The notes beneath the pieces were generated by a model. That model saw only the letters and a list, made by a program, of their open reading frames with translations. It was not told the origin of the DNA and ran no database searches. A stretch of DNA of 64,000 nucleotides. It comes from Balneola sp. Lineage in GTDB: Bacteria > Bacteroidota > Rhodothermia > Balneolales > Balneolaceae. Every line of letters begins with the position of its first letter. Position 1 is the first letter of the stretch. The position numbers and the translations under genes were made by a program. Shown here one piece after another: positions 54,410 to 63,233 of this stretch. Location: assembly GCA_003712055.1 (NCBI GenBank), contig RHLJ01000001.1, positions 186,001-250,000 of the forward strand. Reading direction: 5' to 3'.

Positions 54410-55327
54410 ATGAAATCTGTAGTAGAGAAATATCTGAAATACCTTCAGGTTGAACGTAATGCTTCCCCTCATACTATTCTCTCTTATGAAAATGATCTCA
54501 ATTCATTTCTAAAATTTTGTGCCAGTCAGCAAGAGATTTCTATAGAAGAAGTTGGAATTAAAACAATAAGCAGACTTACTATAAGACTTTGGCTTGGAGA
54601 TTTATCCGATGCGGGTCTTTCGAAAAGTTCGATAACACGTAAAGTTGCTGCTCTTAGATCATTTTTTAAATATGCATTCAAACGAGGCTTTATAGAAAAG
54701 AACCCTGCTCACCTCTTGGTTGTACCCAAAAAGGATAAAGTATTACCTAAAACGGTTACTCCTGAGGATTTAACAAGAATGCTTGAAAATATTGAATTGG
54801 ATTCTACAAGGAACCTTCAGGATCGAGCTATTCTTGAAGTATTTTATGGTACTGGAATCCGGGTAAGCGAGCTTGTTGGGCTAAACATTTCTGACGTTGA
54901 TCTGAGAAATGGTCAAATCACAGTTACTGGAAAAGGAAACAAAGAGCGTATTATCCCTCTTGGAAGTACTGCAGTTTCTATTCTAAAAACTTTTATATCA
55001 AAGCGCCCGGAGTTATATGGTGAACGTACCGATGCAGATGCTCAAGGGGCTTTATTCTTAGCTCCTAGCGGACAACGAACATATGATCGCTCAGTAAGAT
55101 ACATGGTAGAGAAATACCTGAAGAAAGAGAGTGAAGTCACTCAGAAGAGCCCACATGTATTACGGCATAGTTTTGCTACCCACATGTTAGATAATGGAGC
55201 CGATATACGATTAATCAAGGAATTTTTGGGACATGCGAACCTGGCTGCAACCCAGGTGTATACACATACTAGTGTTGAGCGCCTAAAGAACGTTTACGAA
55301 CAAGCACATCCAAGAGCAAAAACTTAG
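54410..55327 (+). CDS. xerC: Tyrosine recombinase XerC/XerD
   Basis: 305 residues from the ATG at 54410; the frame extends upstream to a TTG at 54359 but the family starts like VEKYLKYLQVERNASPHT. Catalytic residues are Arg in GTGIRVSELVGL, Lys in TGKGNKERIIPLG, HVLRHSFATHML (His-x-x-Arg), a further His in GHANLAATQ and Tyr in VYTHTSVERL. It resolves chromosome dimers at dif; no dif-like site is claimed here. XerC-like from the helical N-domain, but XerD cannot be excluded. Confidence 0.9.
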   Translation: MKSVVEKYLKYLQVERNASPHTILSYENDLNSFLKFCASQQEISIEEVGIKTISRLTIRLWLGDLSDAGLSKSSITRKVAALRSFFKYAFKRGFIEKNPAHLLVVPKKDKVLPKTVTPEDLTRMLENIELDSTRNLQDRAILEVFYGTGIRVSELVGLNISDVDLRNGQITVTGKGNKERIIPLGSTAVSILKTFISKRPELYGERTDADAQGALFLAPSGQRTYDRSVRYMVEKYLKKESEVTQKSPHVLRHSFATHMLDNGADIRLIKEFLGHANLAATQVYTHTSVERLKNVYEQAHPRAKT

Positions 55328-55340
55328 AAAAGGAGAAATC

Positions 55341-55640
55341 ATGAATATCCAATTTACAGCACGTCATTTTGAAGCAAGCACTGAACTAAAAAACTACTGC
55401 GAGGACTCCGTAGCTAAGCTTAAGCTTTTCTATGATAGAATTGTGAGTTGTAGTATTGTACTAAATCCAAACGCAGATAATGACAATCCTCAACAAGCGG
55501 AGATCATAATTCAGATACCAAATAAAGTACTTACCGCTTCAGAAAAAGCCCCAAAGTATGAACAGGCAGTACTTGCTGCAGTCGAGAACCTCTCTCGTCA
55601 ATTGAAACGCTATAAAGAAAAAAAATTCAGCACTCATTAA
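55341..55640 (+). CDS. hpf: Ribosome hibernation-promoting factor (short HPF/YfiA)
   Basis: 99 residues, the short form without a dimerisation tail. Starts NIQFTARHFEASTELKNYCE, then a beta-alpha fold with a basic C-terminus (NLSRQLKRYKEKKFSTH). It binds the 30S decoding centre and inactivates ribosomes in stationary phase. GGAGAAATC precedes the ATG. It lies 13 bases after xerC and 6 before hprK. Confidence 0.92.
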   Translation: MNIQFTARHFEASTELKNYCEDSVAKLKLFYDRIVSCSIVLNPNADNDNPQQAEIIIQIPNKVLTASEKAPKYEQAVLAAVENLSRQLKRYKEKKFSTH

Positions 55641-55646
55641 TTAGAT

Positions 55647-56678
55647 ATGCCATTTTCACCACAGCCAGCTATACCTATTAAGGAAAAGATCTCTGTTACC
55701 TACCTCATTAAGAGACTGCAAGAACGTGTACATATAAATTTAGTAGCATGTGCAGCAGGAGATTGCGGAGATCACAGATATGTAACTGAAGCCGAACTTA
55801 CGCGGCCAGGACTGGCATTAGCTGGGTATTTAAAGCTGTTCACTTTCCAACGGATACAGGTAATTGGGAATACCGAAACTCAATACCTCGAAAACTTACC
55901 TGAAGACAAACAGAAAGAAGCTTTTCGAAATATTACTCAGTTTCAAATTCCGGTAATTTTCCTAACCGATGGGAACTTACTCCCAAAGTATCTTTTAGAT
56001 ATAGCTGAAGAAGCAGGAATTCCGATATTCATGACACCTTATGAGACAACTCGTTTCATGTTTCTCTTGAGGGATTTCCTGGACGATCAATTCGCTTTGC
56101 AAACTATCGTTCATGGAGCAATGGTGGATGTTTACGGTATTGGTATACTTATAGCCGGAAGATCCGGTATTGGAAAGAGTGAAGTTGCTCTTGACCTGGT
56201 AGAGCGAGGACATCGATTAGTAGCTGATGATGTTGTTATGCTTACTAAAAAAAGTAGTGTGTTAATGGCTTCTGCTACTGAGATGAGTAAGCACTTTATG
56301 GAAATTCGAGGCCTCGGTATAGTAGATGTTATGTCTATGTTCGGCATACGATCTATCCGTTACCAGAAAAGATTGGAAGTGGTAATGGAATTAATGCTCT
56401 GGGACGATGAGGAAGACATCAATAGAACAGGGTTGGATCATGATACATTATCCATTCTGGATCTGGAAATCCCTTATATAAAATTACCTATCACACCTGG
56501 AAAAAATATTACGGTAATCGCAGAAGTAATAGCAATGAATCATTTGTTAAAACACTACGGTTACGATCCGGCAAAAGCTTTTCAAGATCGAATACAATCA
56601 AGTATTGCAAAAAAAACAAAAGGAAAGGACAAATCAATCAAACGCGCAATCGAGTATTTTGAAGGTGATATGGAGTAA
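55647..56678 (+). CDS. hprK: HPr kinase/phosphorylase
   Basis: 343 residues. His156 (VHGAMVDVYG), Walker A GRSGIGKS (171-178), Asp195 in LVADDVV, and the C-terminal signature MEIRGLGIVDV are all in place, so both activities look intact. HprK phosphorylates Ser46 of HPr; many organisms without sugar PTS keep it for other signalling. No HPr or PTS gene is in this window. Confidence 0.95.
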   Translation: MPFSPQPAIPIKEKISVTYLIKRLQERVHINLVACAAGDCGDHRYVTEAELTRPGLALAGYLKLFTFQRIQVIGNTETQYLENLPEDKQKEAFRNITQFQIPVIFLTDGNLLPKYLLDIAEEAGIPIFMTPYETTRFMFLLRDFLDDQFALQTIVHGAMVDVYGIGILIAGRSGIGKSEVALDLVERGHRLVADDVVMLTKKSSVLMASATEMSKHFMEIRGLGIVDVMSMFGIRSIRYQKRLEVVMELMLWDDEEDINRTGLDHDTLSILDLEIPYIKLPITPGKNITVIAEVIAMNHLLKHYGYDPAKAFQDRIQSSIAKKTKGKDKSIKRAIEYFEGDME

Positions 56679-56753
56679 CATTAGAGTTTTGGATTACTCT
56701 TTTATCAAGAAATTATAGTCGTTAACTTATTTCGCTGTAAGATTATTGATTAG

Positions 56754-57728
56754 ATGTCTTTAGAAAATCATTACTACTACGACGAGAAATCTTGTGAATT
56801 TATTCCCATAAGTTATAACCGCAAAGAGCAGGTTATCTATAATTTATCAATCTGGATTTTAACTGGGATTGTTTTTGCTGGTATTGGAATTATCCTTCTT
56901 TCAACTAAAATAGGTACTCCAGCCGAACTTGCTCTGAAAGCCGAGAATGAAGCGTTAAGTGAGCAGCTTGAATCTACTAAGGGAGCCTTGGTTGAGCTTG
57001 ATGAAAGCCTGGAAGAATTAGCAAATCGTGATAACGAAGTTTACCGATCCATTCTTGGACTCAATGAAATTTCCCTTGATGAACGACAAGCAGGTACAGG
57101 TGGAGTCAATCCGAATGAGGAATTTGATATTTACAGTAAGTCTACAGCTGAACTTTTAAGTTGGACTTCCAATAAAGTTGAAACCCTTGAGCGCAGAATA
57201 GGGATCCAAAATCTGAGCTTTGAAGAAATCAAAAACCAATACAATCTCAATAGAGATAAATTAAAGCATATACCTGCAATAAAGCCTGGTAGCGGTATTC
57301 TTATCAGTGGATATGGTCTACGATTTCACCCAGTTCTTCAATATAGCCGTCCTCATAACGGAGTTGATTTCCGTGCCGAAATTGGTTCTCCTGTTTATGC
57401 CACTGGTGATGGTACTATTAAATATGCAGGACGAAGGGGGAATCTCGGAAGAATTGTAATTATTGACCATGGATATGGATTTGAAACTCTTTATGCTCAT
57501 TTATCAGCATATGGGAATGGAATTAAAGTTGGAACCGAAGTTAAACGAGGTGAAGAAATTGCTAAATCAGGGAATTCGGGATTAGTTGAAGGGCCTCACC
57601 TTCACTATGAAGTTCATCTCAATGGTATTGCGGTTGACCCTCTCCTCTACCTTTTTGCTGATACCTCACCAGAAGAGTATATGATGTTCAGAAGAATTTC
57701 TGAAACCAATGTAAATTCCCTTGATTGA
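56754..57728 (+). CDS. Membrane-anchored M23 (LytM-type) endopeptidase
   Basis: 324 residues. A membrane helix (about 27-48) precedes a coiled coil (60-105), then a LytM domain with GYGLRFHPVL, zinc ligands His and Asp in HNGVDFR, the GRIVIIDHGYGFETLYAHLS block and HLHYEVH. All catalytic residues are present. It should cut peptidoglycan cross-bridges in the periplasm or activate another hydrolase. Confidence 0.92.
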   Translation: MSLENHYYYDEKSCEFIPISYNRKEQVIYNLSIWILTGIVFAGIGIILLSTKIGTPAELALKAENEALSEQLESTKGALVELDESLEELANRDNEVYRSILGLNEISLDERQAGTGGVNPNEEFDIYSKSTAELLSWTSNKVETLERRIGIQNLSFEEIKNQYNLNRDKLKHIPAIKPGSGILISGYGLRFHPVLQYSRPHNGVDFRAEIGSPVYATGDGTIKYAGRRGNLGRIVIIDHGYGFETLYAHLSAYGNGIKVGTEVKRGEEIAKSGNSGLVEGPHLHYEVHLNGIAVDPLLYLFADTSPEEYMMFRRISETNVNSLD

Positions 57729-57731
57729 TTT

Positions 57732-57755
57732 AATCCCGACATGTCGGGATTTTTT
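57732..57755 (+). terminator. Intrinsic terminator after the M23 gene
   Basis: AATCCCGACA (57732-57741) and TGTCGGGATT (57742-57751) form a perfect palindrome, and further T's continue to 57755. It follows the stop codon by 3 bases and lies 64 bases before the M28 gene. Confidence 0.9.
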
Positions 57756-57819
57756 ATTTCAAATATTTTCATTTCTCCTCTCCTCTTTTTTATTTCTTTA
57801 GCCGAATAAAACATAAACT

Positions 57820-59202
57820 ATGAAACGATCTGCTTTTCTATTTCTATCACTCACCATCTTTATTAGCATACCTATTGGCAATCTAAACGCTCAATCTTCC
57901 ATTTCGGCAACTTTTGCAAGTGAAGCTGAAGCGTTGATAAAAGCCTCTGTAGAAAATGAACTCGGTTGGGAGCGACTGACTTATCTGGGAGATTATTATG
58001 GGCCTAGATTAAGTGGTTCTCAAACTTTAGAAAATGCAATAGATTGGGTAGTTGAAGAAATGAAAAAGGATGGTTTTGATCGAGTATGGACTCAACCAGT
58101 AACAGTTCCACATTGGGTACGAGGTAAAGAATCAGCTACGCTTAATATCCCAGTTGAGAGAAACCTCCCAATGCTTGGGTTGGGTGGTAGTATCGGAACT
58201 CCCCATGAAGGGATAACTGCAGAGGTGCTGGTTGTTAAAAGCTTTGATGAACTACAGGAACGCAGTGATGAAGTAGAAGGAAAAATTGTCCTTTTTAATG
58301 CGGAATTTACTACCTATGGCCAAACCGTTTCTTATAGAGTAAATGGAGCTGCTGAAGCAGCCAAGCACGGCGCTGTAGCAAGTATGATTGCCTCTGTCGC
58401 TTCCTATTCAATGCAGACTCCTCATACTGGAGTTATGCGGTACCAGGAAGGTATTCCAAAAATTCCCCACGCTGCTATCACTGTTGAAGACGCTCTATTA
58501 ATGCAACGTTTTGCAGATCGAGGAGAAACTCTTGAAGTCACGTTGAAGATGGAAGCTGAAAACTTACCGGATACTCAATCAAGAAACGTAATCGCGGAGA
58601 TTAAAGGTTCAGAATTCCCAGACGAGATTATAGTGCTTGGTGGTCATATAGATTCCTGGGATGTTGGTGCTGGAATGATGGACGACGGAGGTGGTTGTGT
58701 TGCCGCATGGGAAGCTCTTAGACTAATCAAGAAACTTGGGCTTACTCCAAAAAGAACTATTCGGGTTGTGCTATGGACTAATGAAGAAAATGGTCTAGCT
58801 GGTGCAAATGAGTATAAACGCTGGGTGGAAGAAGATGAAAAATCGTTAGACAATCATATTCTGGCTATGGAATCAGATGCCGGAGTTTTTGATCCTATAG
58901 GATTTGGTTTTTCAGGTAGTGATGAAGCCTTTGAAATTCTTACTGCCATGGGATTACCCCTAAAGGAAATCGAATCGGGTGAAGTAAGTAGAGGTGGCGG
59001 CGGAGCTGATATCGGCCCCCTAATGAGAGCAGGAGTTCCGGGAATGGGATTACGTGTAAATGGCGAGCAATACTTTTGGTACCACCATACCGACGCCGAC
59101 ACCATCGATAAACTCAATATTGATGACTTCAATGAGTGTATAGCAACCATGGCTATATTCGCATACGGTACTGCCCAACTTGAGGAACGTTTACCTAGGT
59201 AG
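57820..59202 (+). CDS. Exported M28 family aminopeptidase/carboxypeptidase
   Basis: 460 residues. A signal peptide (to about NAQS, 25) is followed by a PA-domain insert (about 130-250) and the di-zinc M28 core: GGHIDSWDVGAGMMDDGGG (His and Asp), WTNEENGLAG (Glu-Glu pair), MESDAG and HHTDADTIDKLN (last His). The length and PA domain match plasma-glutamate-carboxypeptidase-like exported peptidases. It overlaps the end of the convergent methyltransferase gene by 8 bases. Confidence 0.9.
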   Translation: MKRSAFLFLSLTIFISIPIGNLNAQSSISATFASEAEALIKASVENELGWERLTYLGDYYGPRLSGSQTLENAIDWVVEEMKKDGFDRVWTQPVTVPHWVRGKESATLNIPVERNLPMLGLGGSIGTPHEGITAEVLVVKSFDELQERSDEVEGKIVLFNAEFTTYGQTVSYRVNGAAEAAKHGAVASMIASVASYSMQTPHTGVMRYQEGIPKIPHAAITVEDALLMQRFADRGETLEVTLKMEAENLPDTQSRNVIAEIKGSEFPDEIIVLGGHIDSWDVGAGMMDDGGGCVAAWEALRLIKKLGLTPKRTIRVVLWTNEENGLAGANEYKRWVEEDEKSLDNHILAMESDAGVFDPIGFGFSGSDEAFEILTAMGLPLKEIESGEVSRGGGGADIGPLMRAGVPGMGLRVNGEQYFWYHHTDADTIDKLNIDDFNECIATMAIFAYGTAQLEERLPR

Positions 59203-59890
59203 ATGTTCTGAATTCTTCTTCGAATTTTTGAACGAGTTTATCGGAAGCTTTGATGGTATTCTTAAGCCAAAGCAAGGCAAGCTCTGTTTTATAATCTTCA
59301 CTAAGCTGCCAGTTTATATTCCCACTTCGAAGTTTATTAGTTAAATCGTATAGGCAAATTGCAGCACTCACTGAAATATTAAAACTCTCACTGAAACCGT
59401 ACATAGGAATCTTAACAAAACCATCTGCCAAATCTCTAACACGGTCACTTATCCCCTCTCTTTCAGAACCGAATACCAATGCTGTTTTATCAGATACCGA
59501 AAGTTGATGTAGGTTTACATCTCTTTCGTGTGGAGTAGTTGCAATGATTGTATACCCTTCCCCCTTAAGATTTTTGAAGCACGTCTCTACATTATCCTGA
59601 CTTTCATCGTTGTATTTGTGAAGTGTTAACCATTGATGAGCTCCGATAGATACTGTGCTTTCTGTATCAAATGCGGTTCGGTTTTCTATAATATGGATAT
59701 CCTGTATTCCAAAACCGTCGCAACTTCTTAGTACTGCATTTGCATTATGGGATTTGTGCAAATCTTCGAGCACAACAGTCAGATGAGTCGTTCTTTTTGA
59801 CAACACATCCTGGATGGTATTCCACCGGGCTTCAGTAGTGAACTCCTTGAGGTAGTCTATTAATTTTTCAGTGTAAGTGTCCTTATCCAT
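59195..59890 (-). CDS. tRNA (guanosine-2'-O)-methyltransferase, TrmH/SpoU family
   Basis: About 231 residues from the ATG at 59890. SpoU motifs: NANAVLRSCDGFGI, ALVFGSEREGIS and MYGFSESFNISVSAAICLYD, matching TrmH closely. It should methylate G18 of tRNA. An upstream GTG at 59908 would fall inside a terminator hairpin. The ribosome-binding sequence GAGGG (in the arm at 59903-59907) is part of that hairpin, so initiation may depend on its folding. Confidence 0.88.
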   Translation of the reverse strand: MDKDTYTEKLIDYLKEFTTEARWNTIQDVLSKRTTHLTVVLEDLHKSHNANAVLRSCDGFGIQDIHIIENRTAFDTESTVSIGAHQWLTLHKYNDESQDNVETCFKNLKGEGYTIIATTPHERDVNLHQLSVSDKTALVFGSEREGISDRVRDLADGFVKIPMYGFSESFNISVSAAICLYDLTNKLRSGNINWQLSEDYKTELALLWLKNTIKASDKLVQKFEEEFRTST

Positions 59891-59891
59891 A

Positions 59892-59928
59892 AACAAAAAA
59901 GCCCTCACACTAAAAAAGTGTGGGGGCT
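59892..59928 (-). terminator. Intrinsic terminator of the OmpR-type regulator, overlapping the trmH ribosome-binding site
   Basis: On the minus strand AGCCCCCACACT (59928-59917) pairs with AGTGTGAGGGCT (59911-59900), one G-T wobble, loop TTTTT. A T-run follows directly (59899-59894). It terminates the response-regulator gene, which ends at 59950. The 3' arm carries GAGGG, the only Shine-Dalgarno-like sequence ahead of the trmH-like ATG at 59890. Confidence 0.88.
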
Positions 59929-59949
59929 CAAAACTTGTGTATGTTTAAA

Positions 59950-60621
59950 TCATTCGCAACGGAACATGAATCCTTTTTTTCGGATGGTCTCGATGTAATC
60001 AACCTCAGAATACTCACGGATTTTTTTCCTGAGGTAACTGATATATACGTTGATATAATTTGTTTGAGTGTCAAAATGAATATCCCAAACCTTTTCAGCA
60101 AGTTCTTCTTGCGTTACGATCTTATTCTTATTCTTGAGGAAGTAAACTAGAAGATTAAATTCGTTATTGGTGAGTTGAACCTTCTCATTGTTGATAGAAA
60201 ACTCACGTTTCAATAAATCAACTTTAAGTTCACCACAAGTAAGAAGCTGATCGCTACCAGATTCTGATCGGCGCTGGATAGCTTCCATCCTTGCTATAAG
60301 TTCTTCGGTATTAAATGGCTTTGTAAGGTAGTCATCTGCACCAACTTTAAGGCATTTTACCTTAACGTCTGTTTCTTGTTCTCCTGAAAGAATAAGAACC
60401 GGTGTCTTTACATTTTTATCCCTAATATTTTTACAAACCTCATAGCCGTCGCCATCCGGGAGCCCCAAATCCAAGATGATCATATCAAAGTCACCTCCAA
60501 TAGCTGCCGCTTCTCCAGATGCTGCGGTATCTTTAGCTTGTACGGAGTTACCGTTATGCTCAAGAACAGCTTTTACCAGAGTACGTACCGAAGGATCGTC
60601 TTCTACAACTAATATGTTCAT
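59950..60621 (-). CDS. OmpR/PhoB-type two-component response regulator
   Basis: 223 residues. The receiver has Asp8/Asp9, phosphorylation site Asp51 (IILDLGLPDGDG) and KPFN (Lys near 102). The C-terminal winged helix shows LTNNEFNLLVYFLKNKNKIV and YINVYISYLRKKI. No histidine kinase is adjacent, so it is an orphan in this window. A terminator follows. Confidence 0.92.
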   Translation of the reverse strand: MNILVVEDDPSVRTLVKAVLEHNGNSVQAKDTAASGEAAAIGGDFDMIILDLGLPDGDGYEVCKNIRDKNVKTPVLILSGEQETDVKVKCLKVGADDYLTKPFNTEELIARMEAIQRRSESGSDQLLTCGELKVDLLKREFSINNEKVQLTNNEFNLLVYFLKNKNKIVTQEELAEKVWDIHFDTQTNYINVYISYLRKKIREYSEVDYIETIRKKGFMFRCE

Positions 60622-60819
60622 TGGCTAAATCCTAAAAAAATCCTGTTAAAGTTGTTCAAGCGTAAGCATTTATGAGCTTCCGATCAATAGATTGATTAAG
60701 AAAAGTTAATAAACATTAGAAAGAAAATCCTATTTAGCATTAACAGGAGATGGTTTTTGGGCGTTGGGTTTTGAAAGGAATCCTCTTACTTTCTTCTCAA
60801 CTTAAAACGATTGCACCCT

Positions 60820-61812
60820 ATGATTGAAGTAAGAAACGACTGGACGCTAGAAGAAATTTCCGAAATCTACCACTCCCCTCTTATGGAGCTTATTTACCGG
60901 GCCCAAACGGTTCACAGAGAGTTCCATGAAACCGGAGAAGTCCAGGTTTGTACATTACTATCGATCAAAACTGGTGGTTGTTCAGAGGACTGTTCTTACT
61001 GCCCTCAATCGGCTCGTTATAACACAGGAGTAAATAACGAGAAGCTAATGCCTAAAGAAATGATTGTTGCTGCTGCTGAGAGAGCTAAAGCAGCCGGAAG
61101 CACTAGATTCTGTATGGGTGCAGCCTGGAGAAGTGCTCGACAAAACAAAGACTTTGATCAGGTACTCGAAGTAGTTACGGAAGTAGCTGATTTGGGCCTC
61201 GAAGTTTGTGCTACATTGGGAATGCTTACCGATGATCAAGCTGAGAAACTTAAAGATGCTGGACTATATGCATACAACCATAACCTGGACAGCAGCGAAG
61301 ATTTCTACAAGAAGATTATTACTACCCGTACTTATGAAGATCGGTTAGACACAATCAAAAGAGTTCAGGATAACAATATTTCTGTATGCTCCGGAGGTAT
61401 CATTGGAATGGGTGAAACTCATGAAGATAGAATTGGACTCCTTCATACCCTATCTAACCTCGATACACATCCTGAGTCAGTTCCGGTTAACGCCTTAATT
61501 GCTGTTGATGGAACCCCAATGGAAGGTCAGCCCAAAGTACCAAGCTGGGAGATGGCCCGAATGATTGCCACTGCGCGTATCCTTATGCCGGAGTCTATGG
61601 TTCGTCTTTCTGCAGGTCGTGTTCGAATGAATTTTGAAGAGCAAGCTCTTTGCTTTATGGCCGGAGCCAATTCCATTTTCACAGGTGAAAAGCTGCTTAC
61701 TACAGACAATAATGCCCTGGATGAAGACATGCATATGTTTGAGCTTTTTGGATTGAAGCCACGCCCTGCTTATAAAGATGCCAAGCCGGAGCATGTACCG
61801 GAGATGGCATAA
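60820..61812 (+). CDS. bioB: Biotin synthase
   Basis: 330 residues from the ATG at 60820 (a TTG at 60811 is also open). Radical-SAM cluster ligands Cys54, Cys58 and Cys61 (GGCSEDCSYCPQS), then YNHNLDSSEDFYKKI and NALIAVDGTPM. BioB inserts sulfur into dethiobiotin. No other biotin gene is in the window. No BirA-type operator was recognised in the 198-base upstream spacer. Three bases separate it from the AT-rich orphan gene. Confidence 0.95.
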   Translation: MIEVRNDWTLEEISEIYHSPLMELIYRAQTVHREFHETGEVQVCTLLSIKTGGCSEDCSYCPQSARYNTGVNNEKLMPKEMIVAAAERAKAAGSTRFCMGAAWRSARQNKDFDQVLEVVTEVADLGLEVCATLGMLTDDQAEKLKDAGLYAYNHNLDSSEDFYKKIITTRTYEDRLDTIKRVQDNNISVCSGGIIGMGETHEDRIGLLHTLSNLDTHPESVPVNALIAVDGTPMEGQPKVPSWEMARMIATARILMPESMVRLSAGRVRMNFEEQALCFMAGANSIFTGEKLLTTDNNALDEDMHMFELFGLKPRPAYKDAKPEHVPEMA

Positions 61813-61815
61813 GTG

Positions 61816-62706
61816 ATGGATAATATGGATTTCAAATTCAAGGAATTAGAAGTCTTATTAGATCCCAATACTCCCGATCACCAAGCTTCAAAAAAATTAG
61901 AGATTGCTAAAAGGTACTTTCAAGCATGTGCAAACTGTATTAATACTGAAAAATTTTTCATTGAAGATAGAGATGGTTTTTTATTAAAATTTGAGGAGTG
62001 CTTCTTTGCCACAGTACAAATTGCAGAGCAATTCAATACAGAGATATGTAATAGAATTAAAGAAACTGAAGAGAAATTAAACCTTTCTCAAAATGCTGTA
62101 AAACTGGGATTACTATCGAATCGAAAGCTAAGATCTTCTTCTTTTTTTAACACTTTATTTAACGAGATTAGAATTTCTAGTTTTTCCTTATCACTTCCAG
62201 AACAAAATGAGACAAGAATTACTTCTCAACTTCTTTTGGATATTACAACTGCATTAATTCGACTTTCAAATATGTCTGGTGCAGTATCAAAACAAGCCGA
62301 ACAATGGTGGGTTAAAAATGAAGATGTACTGATCATAAATGATTTATATGACCCAAGAAAGATCAATAAAACTCATTTAAAAAAATTAGTTGAAGAATAT
62401 AAACAAAGCATTGTAAGTATATCTAGCACACTTCCTGGGGCTTCTTCAGAAGTTTTAGAAAACGAATTACAAGATGTTATAGACGAGCTGAATAAGAAAA
62501 AGACATCTTGGAATAAAGTCTTATCTAAAATATCTCAAACAATCCTAATTATTGCCGCCCTTACTACAATTTCGGCCAATGTTGATAAAGCCTACGAAAA
62601 TGGCGTAAAGGTTTTTAACTATATATCAAGTCGGTCAATTGAAATTCTAAAATCGAATGAGAATAAACCTCTACTCCCTAGCGATTTAAAAAATAGTAGC
62701 GAATAA
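61816..62706 (+). CDS. AT-rich orphan gene: helical protein with C-terminal membrane segment
   Basis: About 296 residues from the ATG at 61816; a GTG at 61813 is also possible. Mostly charged helices with Lys/Glu-rich coiled-coil potential (about 150-250), then one hydrophobic segment (about 243-262: ILIIAALTTISAN) and a short tail. No family recognised. Codon use is clearly more A/T-rich than in the bioB gene it follows after 3 bases, which may point to acquisition. Function unknown; no catalytic motif seen. Confidence 0.6.
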   Translation: MDNMDFKFKELEVLLDPNTPDHQASKKLEIAKRYFQACANCINTEKFFIEDRDGFLLKFEECFFATVQIAEQFNTEICNRIKETEEKLNLSQNAVKLGLLSNRKLRSSSFFNTLFNEIRISSFSLSLPEQNETRITSQLLLDITTALIRLSNMSGAVSKQAEQWWVKNEDVLIINDLYDPRKINKTHLKKLVEEYKQSIVSISSTLPGASSEVLENELQDVIDELNKKKTSWNKVLSKISQTILIIAALTTISANVDKAYENGVKVFNYISSRSIEILKSNENKPLLPSDLKNSSE

Positions 62707-62815
62707 AGAAGTTTATCGGATTGATACTAAGTCGCTTTACTAGATATTAAATTCACACCATTTTCACACTTCTTTGTTAACTCATAGATGTCCTTTAACC
62801 AATAAGGAGGTACCT

Positions 62816-63061
62816 ATGAATATCGAAATGCTCTATGAATTCTTTAAATGGTGCAGCATTTTCAATATTACCATTCTAGCCTGGTGGGCAGTTTGGATTA
62901 TGGCTTTCCCCGGCTTTGTATACAAAATGCATAGCCAATGGTTCGAAATGCCCCGTGAGCAATTCAATCTAATCCACTACAAAGCCATTACCTTTTATAA
63001 ACTGTCTATTATTCTGTTCAATGTTATTCCTTGGCTGGTACTTATGAAAATGCAATTATAG
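62816..63061 (+). CDS. DUF6868-like small membrane protein
   Basis: About 81 residues from the ATG at 62816, chosen because AAGGAGG at 62804-62810 lies five bases before it; a longer TTG frame at 62774 is unlikely. Two membrane helices (about 10-35 and 55-78) flank a motif HSQWFEMPREQFNLIHYKA, which I recall from the DUF6868 family. The function of this family is unknown. Confidence 0.75.
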   Translation: MNIEMLYEFFKWCSIFNITILAWWAVWIMAFPGFVYKMHSQWFEMPREQFNLIHYKAITFYKLSIILFNVIPWLVLMKMQL

Positions 63062-63093
63062 CTTTTAGTCTTCACTTCTTAGCACAAAAAAAA

Positions 63094-63154
63094 GAACGTG
63101 ATCACCTGATGTTCACCATTTTACTAGTACGTTGATCACCTAAAGTTCACGTTC
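63094..63154. repeat. Two direct repeats around GATCACC with outer inverted arms, possible operator
   Basis: ACGTGATCACCTGATGTTCAC (here split: ACGTGATCACC at 63096-63106, then TGATGTTCAC) recurs as ACGTTGATCACC then TAAAGTTCAC at 63129-63150. The outer ends GAACGTGA (63094) and TCACGTTC (63147) are inverted arms of 8 bp. It occupies the 172-base gap ahead of the last lipoprotein gene. It could be an operator or a terminator-like hairpin, without a T-run. Confidence 0.5.
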
Positions 63155-63233
63155 AAAGCTCAATAAGCTTCGTAACCTTGTTCGTTCTAAAAACGCCTGT
63201 TATAGGCTTTAAATCAATAAACAAGGAGAAAAC

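Noticed and set aside
54410-55327. XerC-type gene as evidence of an integrative mobile element
   Set aside because: It is followed by hpf and hprK with housekeeping spacing and matches chromosomal XerC/XerD; no attachment sites or phage genes are nearby.
60641-60748. 9-bp inverted repeat (TCCTGTTAA / TTAACAGGA) flanking the spacer before bioB
   Set aside because: The arms are short and 90 bases apart, and the sequence does not match a BirA operator; chance occurrence is likely.
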